Positions 1 through 8,400 of a stretch of DNA of 40,245 nucleotides are shown here, piece by piece; the stretch's first letter is position 1; every line of letters starts with the position of its first letter. Position numbers and translations under genes: made by a program. Source of the DNA: Acidobacteriota bacterium (GTDB taxonomy: Bacteria; Acidobacteriota; Thermoanaerobaculia; Gp7-AA8; JAHWKK01). The stretch spans positions 221,316 through 261,560 of the forward strand of contig JAHWKK010000002.1 of NCBI GenBank assembly GCA_019347945.1, given 5' to 3'. The notes under the pieces were generated by a model, which was not told the DNA's origin, made no database searches, and was given only the letters and a program-made list of their open reading frames with translations.

Positions 1-193
1 CGGGCTTTACAACGTCGGAGGGTTCTGGGATCCCCTGATTCGAATGCTCGAGCACATGGTCGCGGCCGAGTTCGTCCAGATCACGCACGCGCGAATGGTT
101 CACGTCGCGGACGAGCCGCGGCAACTGCTCCTCTCGATGGCGGCGCACGTACCGCCTCCGGTGCGCACCTGGATCGAGCCCGACGAGACGTGA
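1..193 (+). CDS. LOG-family protein (TIGR00730-like), C-terminal fragment
   Basis: Only the last 63 codons are present; the 5' end lies before the window and the gene ends with TGA at 191-193. The visible residues contain GLYNVGGFWDPLIRMLEHMV, followed by a stretch ending in VADEPRQLL. This is the C-terminal signature of LOG-type nucleotide 5'-monophosphate phosphoribohydrolases, which release a free base from nucleoside monophosphates (the family includes cytokinin-activating enzymes). The catalytic PGGxGTxxE motif would be upstream and cannot be checked. The next gene starts 28 bases downstream. Family call is by recognition of the tail; the substrate is unknown. Confidence 0.75.
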   Translation, partial: GLYNVGGFWDPLIRMLEHMVAAEFVQITHARMVHVADEPRQLLLSMAAHVPPPVRTWIEPDET

Positions 194-195
194 GC

Positions 196-201
196 TATGA
201 T
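196..201 (+). promoter_or_regulatory. Possible -10 element (TATGAT) before the cyclic-nucleotide-binding gene
   Basis: TATGAT lies 20 bases before the ATG at 222, just after the stop of the LOG-family gene. No convincing -35 hexamer is seen 17 bases upstream. A start site near 208 would leave a short leader containing the GAGGGGG ribosome-binding site. Read-through from the upstream gene is equally possible. Confidence 0.3.
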
Positions 202-221
202 CCTCTCCGAGGGGGTCCGCG

Positions 222-731
222 ATGTCCGAGATCGCAAAATTTCTCCGCACCGTACCGCAGCTCCGGCTGCTCGATGAGGTCGAGCTGACCGCACTCTCCG
301 AGGCGATGTCGGAGGTCGAGTACGAGAAGGGAGCCGTCATCATCGAGGAAGGAGCCCACAATCACGCCTTCCACATTCTCCGAAGCGGAAGACTCCGCGT
401 CTGCCGCATCGTCGAGGGGCGGGAGGTCGCGCTCTGCGATCTGTCACCCGGACAGACCTTCGGTGAGCTCTCGATCCTCGGCGATCAGAGAACGACTGCG
501 ACGGTTCGGACGGTCTCCCCGAGCCGTGTGCTTTCCCTCTCGATGGATGATCTCGACTTCGTCCTCCGCCAGAGTCCCGTGGCTGCCGCGATGTTCTGGC
601 AGGCGCTCGCTCGCGATCTCCGCGACCGGCTCGTCGAGACCAACGAGGTCGTCCGCCAGTACTTCGAGGTCAACCGCGCTCTGGTGGACAACCCTACCTT
701 CAGGGAAGCGTACGCGATGTGTACGAGGTGA
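222..731 (+). CDS. Cyclic nucleotide-binding domain protein
   Basis: A 169-residue protein that is essentially one cNMP-binding (CAP effector) domain. Residues about 10-125 carry the beta-roll glycines, the phosphate-binding-cassette-like GQTFGELSILGDQRTTATV segment (with the usual GE and R-T-A residues) and a following helix. No C-terminal helix-turn-helix is present, so it is unlikely to bind DNA as Crp does; it may sense cAMP/c-di-GMP or act through a partner. The ATG at 222 follows GAGGGGG with a 6-base spacer. The 3' end overlaps the next gene by 13 bases, which suggests co-translation. The ligand is not determinable from sequence. Confidence 0.85.
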   Translation: MSEIAKFLRTVPQLRLLDEVELTALSEAMSEVEYEKGAVIIEEGAHNHAFHILRSGRLRVCRIVEGREVALCDLSPGQTFGELSILGDQRTTATVRTVSPSRVLSLSMDDLDFVLRQSPVAAAMFWQALARDLRDRLVETNEVVRQYFEVNRALVDNPTFREAYAMCTR

Positions 732-1063
732 GCGGTTTGTTCCGGGACGCACAGCGCGAAGTAGACGGCTGGATCGGTCAGTTCGAAGAGGGATACTGGC
801 CTCCGCTCGCAATGCTGGCCCGGTTGACCGAGGAGGTGGGGGAGCTCGCACGCGAGATCAACCACTCTTTTGGCGAAAAGCCGCGCAAACCCGGCGAGCG
901 GAGCGCAGAAATCTCCGAGGAGATCGCCGACGTCGTCTTCGTCCTGCTGGCGCTGGCCAACTCGCTCGACGTCGACATGGATGCCGCCTTCGAAGGGGTC
1001 ATGAACAAATACAGAAGCCGCGACCAGACGCGCTGGACTCCCCGAACCGGCGGATCGCGGTAA
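719..1063 (+). CDS. MazG-like nucleotide pyrophosphohydrolase
   Basis: A 114-residue all-alpha NTP pyrophosphohydrolase of the MazG/dUTPase superfamily, which hydrolyses (d)NTPs to NMP and pyrophosphate. The metal-binding motif is visible as LTEEVGELAREIN (EExxE) and, after about 20 residues, EISEEIADVVF (ExxD). It is a single-domain short form, not the two-domain E. coli MazG. The start is GTG at 719, inside the end of the cyclic-nucleotide-binding gene, with AGGGA about 12 bases upstream; a GTG at 728 is the alternative. Likely role: house-cleaning of non-canonical nucleotides (inference). Confidence 0.85.
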   Translation: MYEVSGLFRDAQREVDGWIGQFEEGYWPPLAMLARLTEEVGELAREINHSFGEKPRKPGERSAEISEEIADVVFVLLALANSLDVDMDAAFEGVMNKYRSRDQTRWTPRTGGSR

Positions 1064-1089
1064 GATTGGAGCTGCCACGACTTTCGCGC

Positions 1090-2586
1090 ATGTCTCCACG
1101 TAAAGACGACAACGTTCCACCCCCGTTCGACCAGGGAGTCTTCCTGATTCACTACAACCGTGGAAAGGAAGCCTTTCAGGCCGGACGCTTCGGCGAGGCC
1201 CGCAAGGAGCTCGAAGCGGCTCAGAAGATGCGCCCCGACGACGCGGAGGTCCTCAACCTGCTCGGCCTCGTCTACTTCAGACTCGAGGCATACCCCTCTG
1301 CCGAGTTCGTCTACGAGAAGCTGCTGGCAGACAATCCCGAGGTCTTCATTCTCCAGTCCAACCTCGGGCTGGTGAAGTACAAGCTGAAGAAGACCGGGGA
1401 TGCCGAAAAACACCTGCTGAAGGCGATCGAGCTCAAGCCCAACTACATCCGATCTCACCTCTATCTCGGTCTGCTCTATCGCGACAAGGGCAAGCTGGGA
1501 CTCGCGCTCGAGCATCTCCGCTTTGCCGGCGCAGACCGCGCAGTCGAGCAGGTCGAACAGATGATGAAGGGGGGCCAGCGCGGGCCGAGTGGCGTCGTCC
1601 AGACGGCCCCTGCCAAGGCGGCCCCCCCCGGGGAACAGGCCGATGAGCAAGCCCCGGCCCCCCCTCCCCCGAAAGCTCGAGAGGAACGCATGCCGGAGCG
1701 CCCTGCCGAAACGGCCCCGCAACCGAAAGCGACGCCACCCGCTGCCGAACAGCGAATCTCCGGTGTTGAGCAGCGTTCGACCGCGTCATCGAAACCGATT
1801 GCTCCGCGAGATACCTTTTCCACTCAACCCGGCCAGAACCGGGTCGACGAGCGGGAGGAAGCACCTTTCCCGGAGGACGAATTCACCCGTCCGACCCTCG
1901 ACCAGAAGGCCTCGCCTCCTCCGCAGGCAGAGAGTGCCGCTGCCAAGCTCCAGATGGCCGTCGATCCGGAAGAGCTCGATCAGACCCGACGAATCGACCT
2001 GCGAAAGATCGAAGGAGCATCGAGAACGTTCCTGCTCCACGAGAACGGATTTCTGGAGATCAACTTCTCGAACAAAGTCCGCGTCAAACGGGGAACGATC
2101 TCGAGCTACTCCGGCAATCTGAGGTTCATCGAGGAGCCCGCTCCGGCGGGAACGCAGGCGGCGACCATGGTCAATGCCGAGGGCTCCGGACGGCTCGTGG
2201 TGTATGACCGGGGCCGGCAGACGTTCCTTCTCGATCTCAATGACGAATTCGTCTTCGTAGAAAGCCGGCACCTGCTCGCGCTCGAGCAGTCCCTCTCGTC
2301 GCGACCCGAACCGATCTTCGATTCCACCTACCAGAACAAACTCGATGTCGTGAAGGTTTACGGTCGCGGCTCGCTCGCGATCTCCACGACGATCGAGCCA
2401 CTGACCCTCCGCGTTCAGCCGAACTATCCGCTGTCGATCTCTTCCGGCTCCATCGTCGCCTGGACCGGGAGTCTCCTCGCCACCGTCGTCGACGATCACG
2501 ACCTCGGGCAGTTCATGGTCGAGGACGCATCCGACTCGTTCCACGTCCGCTTCCAGGGCTCCGGCGTCGTGGTTTCCGAGCGATGA
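1090..2586 (+). CDS. TPR protein with C-terminal AIM24-like domain
   Basis: A 498-residue protein in three parts. Residues about 15-155 are tetratricopeptide repeats (for example FGEARKELEAAQKMRPDDAE and AEKHLLKAIELKPNYIRSHL). Residues about 160-300 are a Pro/Ala/Glu-rich, low-complexity linker. Residues about 308-498 resemble the AIM24/DUF124 beta-sandwich (VRVKRGTISSYSGNLRF, GSGRLVVYDRG, SISSGSIVAWTGSL). No signal peptide is seen. ATG at 1090 is chosen because the frame upstream overlaps the MazG gene and is not family-like; no strong ribosome-binding site precedes it, and a TTG at 1066 is possible. AIM24 proteins are poorly understood; the TPRs suggest a scaffolding role (inference). Confidence 0.8.
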   Translation: MSPRKDDNVPPPFDQGVFLIHYNRGKEAFQAGRFGEARKELEAAQKMRPDDAEVLNLLGLVYFRLEAYPSAEFVYEKLLADNPEVFILQSNLGLVKYKLKKTGDAEKHLLKAIELKPNYIRSHLYLGLLYRDKGKLGLALEHLRFAGADRAVEQVEQMMKGGQRGPSGVVQTAPAKAAPPGEQADEQAPAPPPPKAREERMPERPAETAPQPKATPPAAEQRISGVEQRSTASSKPIAPRDTFSTQPGQNRVDEREEAPFPEDEFTRPTLDQKASPPPQAESAAAKLQMAVDPEELDQTRRIDLRKIEGASRTFLLHENGFLEINFSNKVRVKRGTISSYSGNLRFIEEPAPAGTQAATMVNAEGSGRLVVYDRGRQTFLLDLNDEFVFVESRHLLALEQSLSSRPEPIFDSTYQNKLDVVKVYGRGSLAISTTIEPLTLRVQPNYPLSISSGSIVAWTGSLLATVVDDHDLGQFMVEDASDSFHVRFQGSGVVVSER

Positions 2587-2630
2587 AGGTCCCCTCGGGT
2601 GCATCTCAGACGGGAGCGTTCCCAACGGAA

Positions 2631-2659
2631 CTGACAACCACCAAAAAAGCAGCTATACT
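2631..2659 (+). promoter_or_regulatory. Sigma-70-like promoter for the AraC-type gene
   Basis: CTGACA at 2631-2636 and TATACT at 2654-2659 are separated by exactly 17 bases, close to the housekeeping consensus. Transcription would begin near 2666 and leave a leader of about 65 bases before the TTG start at 2732. The leader contains the GGCTCCGGGCGGAGTCGCC inverted repeat. Confidence 0.65.
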
Positions 2660-2731
2660 ATCGTCTGGTCCCTGTAGTCGCGGCTCCGGGCGGAGTCGCC
2701 GGCCAATCAATTGTTACGTAAGGAGGTCCCA

Positions 2732-3130
2732 TTGGACGGACTGGTCGGAAACATCGTTTCATGCGTAGAAAGACGAATTCTCCAGGATGAAGAGGTATCT
2801 GTCGGAGCGGTATCGAGAGAGCTCGGTTTCACGCGGCAGTACGTGTCAGGCCGGTTTCATCGCACAACGGGCAACCTGCTGAGCCACTACCTCAAGGAGC
2901 GAAGGCTCGACAAAGCGGCTCGGCTTCTTCGCGAAAAGAAGATGCGCGTGTCTCAGGTCTCGCGACTCTGCGGATTCGACTCGGAAAACTACTTCCGCCA
3001 GCAGTTCAAGCTGAAGTTCGGTATGTCGCCGAGGCAGTTCCGGGCCAAGGGCGACCTCTCGGTCCTCCAGGAGACTGCCTTTCCCGATCTCGCGGAGATG
3101 CGACTCCGGATCCGCAAGAATCGCGCTTAG
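2732..3130 (+). CDS. AraC-family helix-turn-helix DNA-binding protein
   Basis: A 132-residue protein consisting almost only of the two helix-turn-helix motifs of the AraC/XylS DNA-binding domain. The first is around VSVGAVSRELGFTRQYVSGRF; the second is MRVSQVSRLCGFDSENYFRQ followed by the signature FKLKFGMSPRQFR. There is no ligand-binding or receiver domain, so regulation must come from expression level or a partner. The start is TTG at 2732, set by a textbook AAGGAGG at 2720-2726 with a 5-base spacer; the in-frame TTG at 2711 lies before that site. It is monocistronic behind its own promoter. Targets are unknown. Confidence 0.85.
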   Translation: MDGLVGNIVSCVERRILQDEEVSVGAVSRELGFTRQYVSGRFHRTTGNLLSHYLKERRLDKAARLLREKKMRVSQVSRLCGFDSENYFRQQFKLKFGMSPRQFRAKGDLSVLQETAFPDLAEMRLRIRKNRA

Positions 3131-3135
3131 AAGCG

Positions 3136-3186
3136 GTCAGACAGTCGGACACGTCTGACATGTCGGACGTGTCCGACGTGTCAGAC
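3136..3186. repeat. Short TCNGAC-type tandem/inverted repeats
   Basis: About five units of a 9-11-base motif (GTCNGACNTG and its complement) follow directly on the stop of the AraC-type gene, including the near-palindrome GTCGGACGTGTCCGAC. Related arrays occur at 5229-5268 and 15552-15578. The array may act as a transcription stop or may be a purely repetitive intergenic element. Confidence 0.7.
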
Positions 3187-3200
3187 TCTCCACCCTTCCT

Positions 3201-3312
3201 TTCACTCTTCACTCTTCACTCTTCACTCTTCACTCTTCACTCTTCACTCTTCACTCTTCACTCTTCACTCTTCACTCTTCACTCTTCACTCTTCACTCTT
3301 CACTCTTCACTC
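3201..3312. repeat. Perfect heptanucleotide tandem array, 16 x TTCACTC
   Basis: Sixteen exact copies of TTCACTC run without interruption for 112 bases and end 17-20 bases before the -10 hexamer of the RidA-like gene. The absence of any mismatch points to recent slippage expansion or homogenisation. The same heptamer recurs in inverted arms at 28480-28514 and 28850-28884. Confidence 0.95.
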
Positions 3313-3331
3313 TTCCCTGCCCTCTTCCTGC

Positions 3332-3337
3332 TATCCT
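3332..3337 (+). promoter_or_regulatory. Possible -10 element (TATCCT) giving a leaderless RidA mRNA
   Basis: TATCCT is followed by 7 bases and then the ATG at 3345, with no ribosome-binding site between. The -35 position would fall on the edge of the heptamer array. The spacing matches the elements at 28470-28475 and 37611-37616. Confidence 0.35.
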
Positions 3338-3344
3338 GAGCCGG

Positions 3345-3773
3345 ATGACGGGCCGAAAGAACATCTCGAGTCACACCGCGTGGGAGCCGGTCGTCGGGTA
3401 TTCGCGAGCGGTCCGGATCGGGCCCTTCGTCTACGTCTCCGGAACGACCGCGACCGACGCCAGAGGTGAGCTGGTCGGGCTCGGGGATCCGGAAAAGCAG
3501 ACGGCCCAGGTGCTCGCGAACATCGAGCGCGCACTCACCGAGGCCGGCGCGCGGCTGTCCGACGTCGTGCGTACCCGGATCTACGTGACCAACATCGCGC
3601 TGTGGGAAAAGATCGGACGGGTCCACGGAAAAGTCTTCGGTGACATCCTGCCGGCGACCTCGATTGTCGAGGTTAAGCGACTGATCGATCCGTCGATGCT
3701 CGTCGAGATCGAAGCGGAAGCGATCATCGCGTCCGCTTTCGAGAAATTCGTGGGCGAGCGCGTCGACGATTGA
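3345..3773 (+). CDS. RidA/YjgF/UK114 family protein
   Basis: A 142-residue member of the Rid superfamily, trimeric chorismate-mutase-like proteins whose RidA branch deaminates reactive enamine/imine intermediates made by PLP enzymes. The body is typical: [49 protein letters not shown] and a C-terminal VEIEAEAII strand. The arginine that RidA uses to hold the substrate carboxylate (in PARSCVEV of E. coli) is replaced by threonine here (PATSIVEV), so canonical deaminase activity is doubtful. This variant is seen in other Rid subfamilies. The gene ends in a TTGA overlap with the next gene. Confidence 0.88.
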   Translation: MTGRKNISSHTAWEPVVGYSRAVRIGPFVYVSGTTATDARGELVGLGDPEKQTAQVLANIERALTEAGARLSDVVRTRIYVTNIALWEKIGRVHGKVFGDILPATSIVEVKRLIDPSMLVEIEAEAIIASAFEKFVGERVDD

Positions 3774-5215
3774 AGCGAAGCGCCGGGGACGAAACCCCTT
3801 CCCGCGACTGGTTACCCTTCGCCCTCCTTCTGCTAGTCGCGGTCCTCCCCCGGCTCTTCACACTCGGCGCACCGTGGCTCTGGGACGACACCGCGCTGAT
3901 CGCAAACGCCAACGCTTTCGATGAGGTGTCCGAGATCCCGGGCGCGTGGACGAGCGAGCTCTGGTACGACGGGCGCCCCGGCTCTCCTCTCTACCGCCCC
4001 GTTCCCCGCACGCTCTGGATCCTCCAGCACGCCCTCGGTGGTGGCAGCCCGATTCCTTTCAGGCTCGTTTCGATCCTTCTCCATGCGGGGGTTGTGGTGC
4101 TGCTGTTCGCTTATCTTCAGACCCACGTCCGACGAAAAACCGCGCTGATCGCATCCCTTCTCTTCGCGGTCTTCCCGGTTCACACCGAGGTGATCGTTCA
4201 GGCGGCGAGCCAGTCGGAGCTCCTCGCCGCTGGTTTCGGCCTGGCGTCCCTTCTTTTCTGGAAGCGATCGAGACCCGCAGCCGCTCTGCTCTTCTTCGCG
4301 CTCGCCGTCCTCAGCAAGGAGAGCGCAGCTGCGATCGCGGTGCTCGGCTGGCTGGAGACGCCTTCGCCGAAGCGGCGGATGATTCCGGCGGGACTCGCGG
4401 TGTTGGCCATCGTCGCGTGTGCAACATGGGCCCGCCTCTCCGTCGACGCCGGATCGACCGAAATTCCGGCGCTCGACAATCCCGCCTCTCTCCTCCCCCA
4501 TTTTCCGCGAATTCTCACCGCGCTCTGGGTGCAGTGCCTCTATTTGTGGAAGACGCTGATTCCGCTGAACCTCGCCGCGGATTACTCCTACCGGGAGATT
4601 CCGCTCGTGATGTCGCTCGGGGATCTCCGGGCGTTGGCGGGACTCGGTCTCGCGATCGGATCGGCCGTACTGATCGTGAAGAGATCGCGCGGATGGAAGG
4701 GGGTTCTGGCGTGGTGGGTTCTCTTCCTTCCCGCATCGAACCTTCTCTTTCCGATCGGAACGATCATGGGAGAACGGCTCGCATTTTTTCCGAGCGCCGG
4801 GCTCGCATACTTTCTGGCGGTCCGGGTTTCCGGAATCAGGACGTCCCGGCTGAAGCCGGCGATGATCATCGTCGTCCTGGTGCTCGCATCTTTGAGCGTG
4901 GTCCGCTACCGCGACTGGTCGAGCGGTGAACGATTTCACGAAGCCTTCGTCGAGGATGCGCCGAACAATGCGAAGGCGTGGAGCGCGCGGGGGGTATGGC
5001 TCGCCGGTGACGGTCGGATGGAGGAAGCGATCGCATCGTACGATCGCTCGATCGAGCTCTACCCGTACGACGGGACCGCGCACTTCAACCGGGCGAATGC
5101 GCTCGTCCGGCTCGGGCGCACCCAGGAGGCGATCGACGGATACCAGCGCGTCGTGCAACTCTCGCCGGGTCAAACCGACGCCAAGCGACTGCTGCGGGAG
5201 CTGCTGGCGAGATAA
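3770..5215 (+). CDS. TMTC-like polytopic membrane protein with C-terminal TPRs (putative GT-C glycosyltransferase)
   Basis: A 481-residue integral membrane protein with roughly nine hydrophobic segments, then a C-terminal tetratricopeptide region (residues about 400-480, with [20 protein letters not shown] and [19 protein letters not shown]). The N-terminal half carries landmarks of TMTC/GT-C proteins: an acidic pair in the first loop ([14 protein letters not shown]39-D40), FPVHTEVI (H138, E140) and LSKESA. Such proteins transfer sugars from lipid-linked donors on the outer face of the membrane; donor and acceptor are unknown here. The start is TTG at 3770, overlapping the RidA-like stop codon (TTGA), so the pair is probably translationally coupled. 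Confidence 0.75.
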   Translation: MKRSAGDETPSRDWLPFALLLLVAVLPRLFTLGAPWLWDDTALIANANAFDEVSEIPGAWTSELWYDGRPGSPLYRPVPRTLWILQHALGGGSPIPFRLVSILLHAGVVVLLFAYLQTHVRRKTALIASLLFAVFPVHTEVIVQAASQSELLAAGFGLASLLFWKRSRPAAALLFFALAVLSKESAAAIAVLGWLETPSPKRRMIPAGLAVLAIVACATWARLSVDAGSTEIPALDNPASLLPHFPRILTALWVQCLYLWKTLIPLNLAADYSYREIPLVMSLGDLRALAGLGLAIGSAVLIVKRSRGWKGVLAWWVLFLPASNLLFPIGTIMGERLAFFPSAGLAYFLAVRVSGIRTSRLKPAMIIVVLVLASLSVVRYRDWSSGERFHEAFVEDAPNNAKAWSARGVWLAGDGRMEEAIASYDRSIELYPYDGTAHFNRANALVRLGRTQEAIDGYQRVVQLSPGQTDAKRLLRELLAR

Positions 5216-5228
5216 TTTTTTTCTCTCT

Positions 5229-5268
5229 CCGACGTGTCCGATCCGTCGGACGGGTCAGACCGGTCCGA
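5229..5268. repeat. TCNGAC-type short repeat array
   Basis: Four to five 9-10-base units of the form TCCGACGTG / TCGGACGGG / TCAGACCGG, starting 13 bases after the stop of the TMTC-like gene. Inverted units (GTCGGACGGGTCAGAC) allow hairpins. Same family as 3136-3186 and 15552-15578. Confidence 0.65.
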
Positions 5269-5373
5269 AGCCTCCCTCCATGTGACCGACATCACGGCAG
5301 AGCTCCGGCGGAGCCCTATGCTCCCCATCGCTAGTTGCTGGACTTCGTTGGGACAAAAGTCTAAGCTTCGGTT

Positions 5374-5405
5374 CCTCCAGTGGAGGCCGCCAAAGGGCGG
5401 TCCTC
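5374..5405 (+). promoter_or_regulatory. Candidate alternative-pairing hairpins in the leader of the giant gene
   Basis: GGAGG at 5382-5386 can pair with CCTCC at 5374-5378 (loop AGT). It can instead form a 9-bp stem, GAGGCCGCC with GGCGG-T-CCTC (5383-5405, loop AAAG, one bulged T). The two stems exclude each other and lie 30 bases before an intrinsic terminator. This is the layout of an attenuator, but no known riboswitch class is recognised. Confidence 0.3.
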
Positions 5406-5435
5406 TTCCGGTCGGTTCCAAAATTCGACGTAAAG

Positions 5436-5464
5436 GGGCGGGTGCTTTGTGCCGTCCTTTTTTT
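5436..5464 (+). terminator. Intrinsic terminator upstream of the giant gene
   Basis: GGGC-G-GGTGC pairs with GTGCCGTCC around a TTT loop (nine pairs, three of them G-U, one bulge) and is followed by seven T. It lies 24 bases before the ATG at 5488, so it either ends transcripts of the RidA/TMTC-like operon or conditionally attenuates the giant gene. Confidence 0.6.
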
Positions 5465-5487
5465 ATTTTCTTGCGAGGCTCGACACA

Positions 5488-8400
5488 ATGCGTGAATATC
5501 TCTCCCTCAACTCGATGACCCGGTGTCTGATCATTCTGGCGGCCGGGCTCTCGCTGCTTGCCGTGACCCCATCGGTTTACGCCGCCACCTGCGATTCGGT
5601 CACGACTGGGACCTGGGACAACGCCGCCACATGGAGCTGCGGAGCCGTGCCGAGCTCGATTGACGACGTGACTGTAGTATCGCCCCACGTCGTCACGCTC
5701 AATACCTTCGAAGCGGCCCAGACGACGACGGTCTTCGGCACGCTCGATCTCGCCAACAACAGTTCGAGCAATCTCACTACGAGCGGGCTCACGGTCGATG
5801 CGGCGGGTCGGGTCCAGCTGGACGACTCATCGGCCCTCAGCTCGAGCGGGGCAATTCAAATTGACGGGAACATTCTCCCGCTCCCAACAGCGACTTTCGG
5901 TAGCGGTCAATTTTTCGTGGATGCCGGAACGACGTCATTCGGTGGCTCCGGCTCGATTGACATCCTGACAAACATCAGGGCGTCGAGTTTGACGCTCGCC
6001 GATCCCATTCCGGCTTTTTCTGTAGGCCTCACTTTCGACACGACCGATACCGCGGGTGCGACTTTTACAGTCAACGGAACGCTCGTGGTGACAGGCCAAC
6101 TGCGCATTGAAACCTTCAACCCCAATACGGTCAGCCTCGGTCCCGGCAGTATCATCGATCTCGCGGGAGATCTTACCGGGGGCGGGAATGTGGTCTTCGA
6201 CACGGGCAGCGAGCTCCGGCTCGAAGGAGAGGACTTCAATTTCGGCTCGTTTTCCGGCGCCAATATCACCTATGACGGTACCGTCACTTACGACGGGACC
6301 ACGGCGCAGAAAATCGAGGGGAGAAATTATTACAATCTGACGCTCGACGCGACGGCTTCCCCGGAGTTCTTCTACTACTACGACCCACCGACTGTCTACA
6401 ACGACTTCACGATCAGGAAGAGCGGACATCTCCAGATCGCCGAAAGCTCGGTCCTGTCGGGTCCGGGCGCGAACCAGCTCGTCATGGAAGCTGTGTCGAG
6501 GTTCGATCTCGAAGGCAACAATGCCAAGACTCCGCCCGCGTTCGCGACTTTTCCAAAGGGTTTCACGGGCTATCAGCTCGACCCCACGAGTACGGTCGAG
6601 TACAGCGCGGCCGCCAATCAGATCATCGACGGGACCCCCGCATACGGCAACCTGATCGTCACATCGATGTATCAGAAGATCTACGTCGGTGCGAACCTGC
6701 CACCAGCATCTCTCGAGGGAGGTGAGGAGAGCAATTCGGTCACGTCGCGTCAGCGTGCGGTCAGCCGGTCCGGAAGCTCGGTCCTTCGTCCCAACGCAGG
6801 GGCAACCTGGACCAAACCGGTGGTCACCGCTGATCTGAATGTCCTCGGTTTTCTCCAGGTTCTCGATGATGGAGCTCAAAGTCCGGCCGACAATGTCATC
6901 CTGGACATGGCCGGGTTCAACCTCAGCGTCACCGGTGACGTGCTTGGAAATGCAGACGAGGGCTTCGACGCCCTGGTCGATGGCACAGTCCTTTTCAGCG
7001 GTACGGAGAAGGTCACGGTCGGCGGAAGCTGGGAAGTCGAAATCTCGGGGACTCCCGCGACGGCGACATTCAACGGGACCGGCACGAGCTTCTCCTCCCA
7101 TTTGATTCTCTATCCATTGGCCTGGAACACTCTGACCATCGCGGGAGGGCCCTATCAGATCGCCAGCCCATCCAGTGCGCAGTCGCTGTTTCTGACGAAT
7201 CTCTCCACCCTCGCTCCGGCGACGGGACGGTTCAGCGTCTTCCAGCAACTCGGCGGTGACGGTTCGTTGTCGGGAACCCTCGACGTCGACGGACCCACCA
7301 CGGTCAGCGGCTCTCCATTCATCTCCCAGGATATTGCCATCAATCCGGCAGCAACTCTCACGAATACCGGTAATCTCAACGTCCTCGGGGGAGTCGTCTC
7401 TCAAAGTTCAGGCGGATCGTTCGTGGCAGGGTCCGGCTCGCTGCTGGCAATCTCGGGGGCCACACCGCTCGACCCGAGCCTCACATTCGACTTTTCGACC
7501 AACCAGAACATTCTGGTCTTTGCCGGTGGCAACCAGTCAGTCCCGTCACTCACCTACAGCGAGTTGAGCCTTCAGGGCTCCGGGACAAAGACCGCGGCAG
7601 GAGACATCGTTGCAGCGGAGCTGGTGGTTGCTTCGGGTGTCACGTTCGACTCTTCGACCGGCCTCAAGGATTCCTTCAGCCGCAGCATCAACATCGCTGG
7701 TACCTATCTCACCGGAACGAAAACGATCGTCTTCAACGGGTCCACCCTGCAGTTTCTCACCGCCGCGAACCCGTTGTCGTTTTCCAATCTGACGATCCAG
7801 CAGAATCTCGATCTCACTTCTGGTACGGATCTCACCATCACCGGGACACTCGACCTCGGCACGAATGTTCTGACCGTGAACGGACCCACGCCGCTGACAC
7901 TCGACTCGACATCCAACGTGTCGGAGGCGGGCGGCTACATCCAGGGCCCGGTCAAACAGATCGTGACCGCGGGACAGACAAAGACCCTTCCCGTCGGAGT
8001 CGGTGGAGTTGTCGCACCAGTGACGATCACGGTCGACGCGACCACGGCGTCTCCCGCCTCGATCCAGGTCACCGCTGTCGGCACGACCGAGCCGAACGCA
8101 CCGGCCGGTTCGCTCGACCTCTACTGGCAGCTCACCCCGACCAACATCGGCCAGGCGGACGTAACCTTCCGGTATGCCGATTCGGACGTGGTGGGGAATG
8201 AATCGCAGTACCAGCTCGCCCGCTGGGACGGCACGCAGTGGGTCGTACCCCCAGGTGCGAACGTCGACACGACGAACAACATCGCCTCTGCGCCGAACGT
8301 CACCGCGTTCTCCCCCTGGACACTGATCCCGTTCGCGAGCTGCACCGTATCGAATCTCGCCGACGGTGGTGGCGGCTCGCTCCGCCAGGCCATCACCGAC

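Noticed and set aside
463-1089. Extending the TPR-AIM24 gene upstream in the same open frame to 463
   Set aside because: This stretch overlaps the cyclic-nucleotide-binding and MazG-like genes in another frame and is Arg/Ser-rich without family similarity, so the ATG at 1090 is used.
3201-3312. CRISPR-like repetition
   Set aside because: The units are contiguous heptamers with no spacers and no cas genes nearby; it is a simple tandem array.
5269-5435. c-di-GMP (GEMM) riboswitch before the giant gene
   Set aside because: The conserved GGCAAACC and GGACGCAAAGCC blocks are absent; only generic hairpins are visible.
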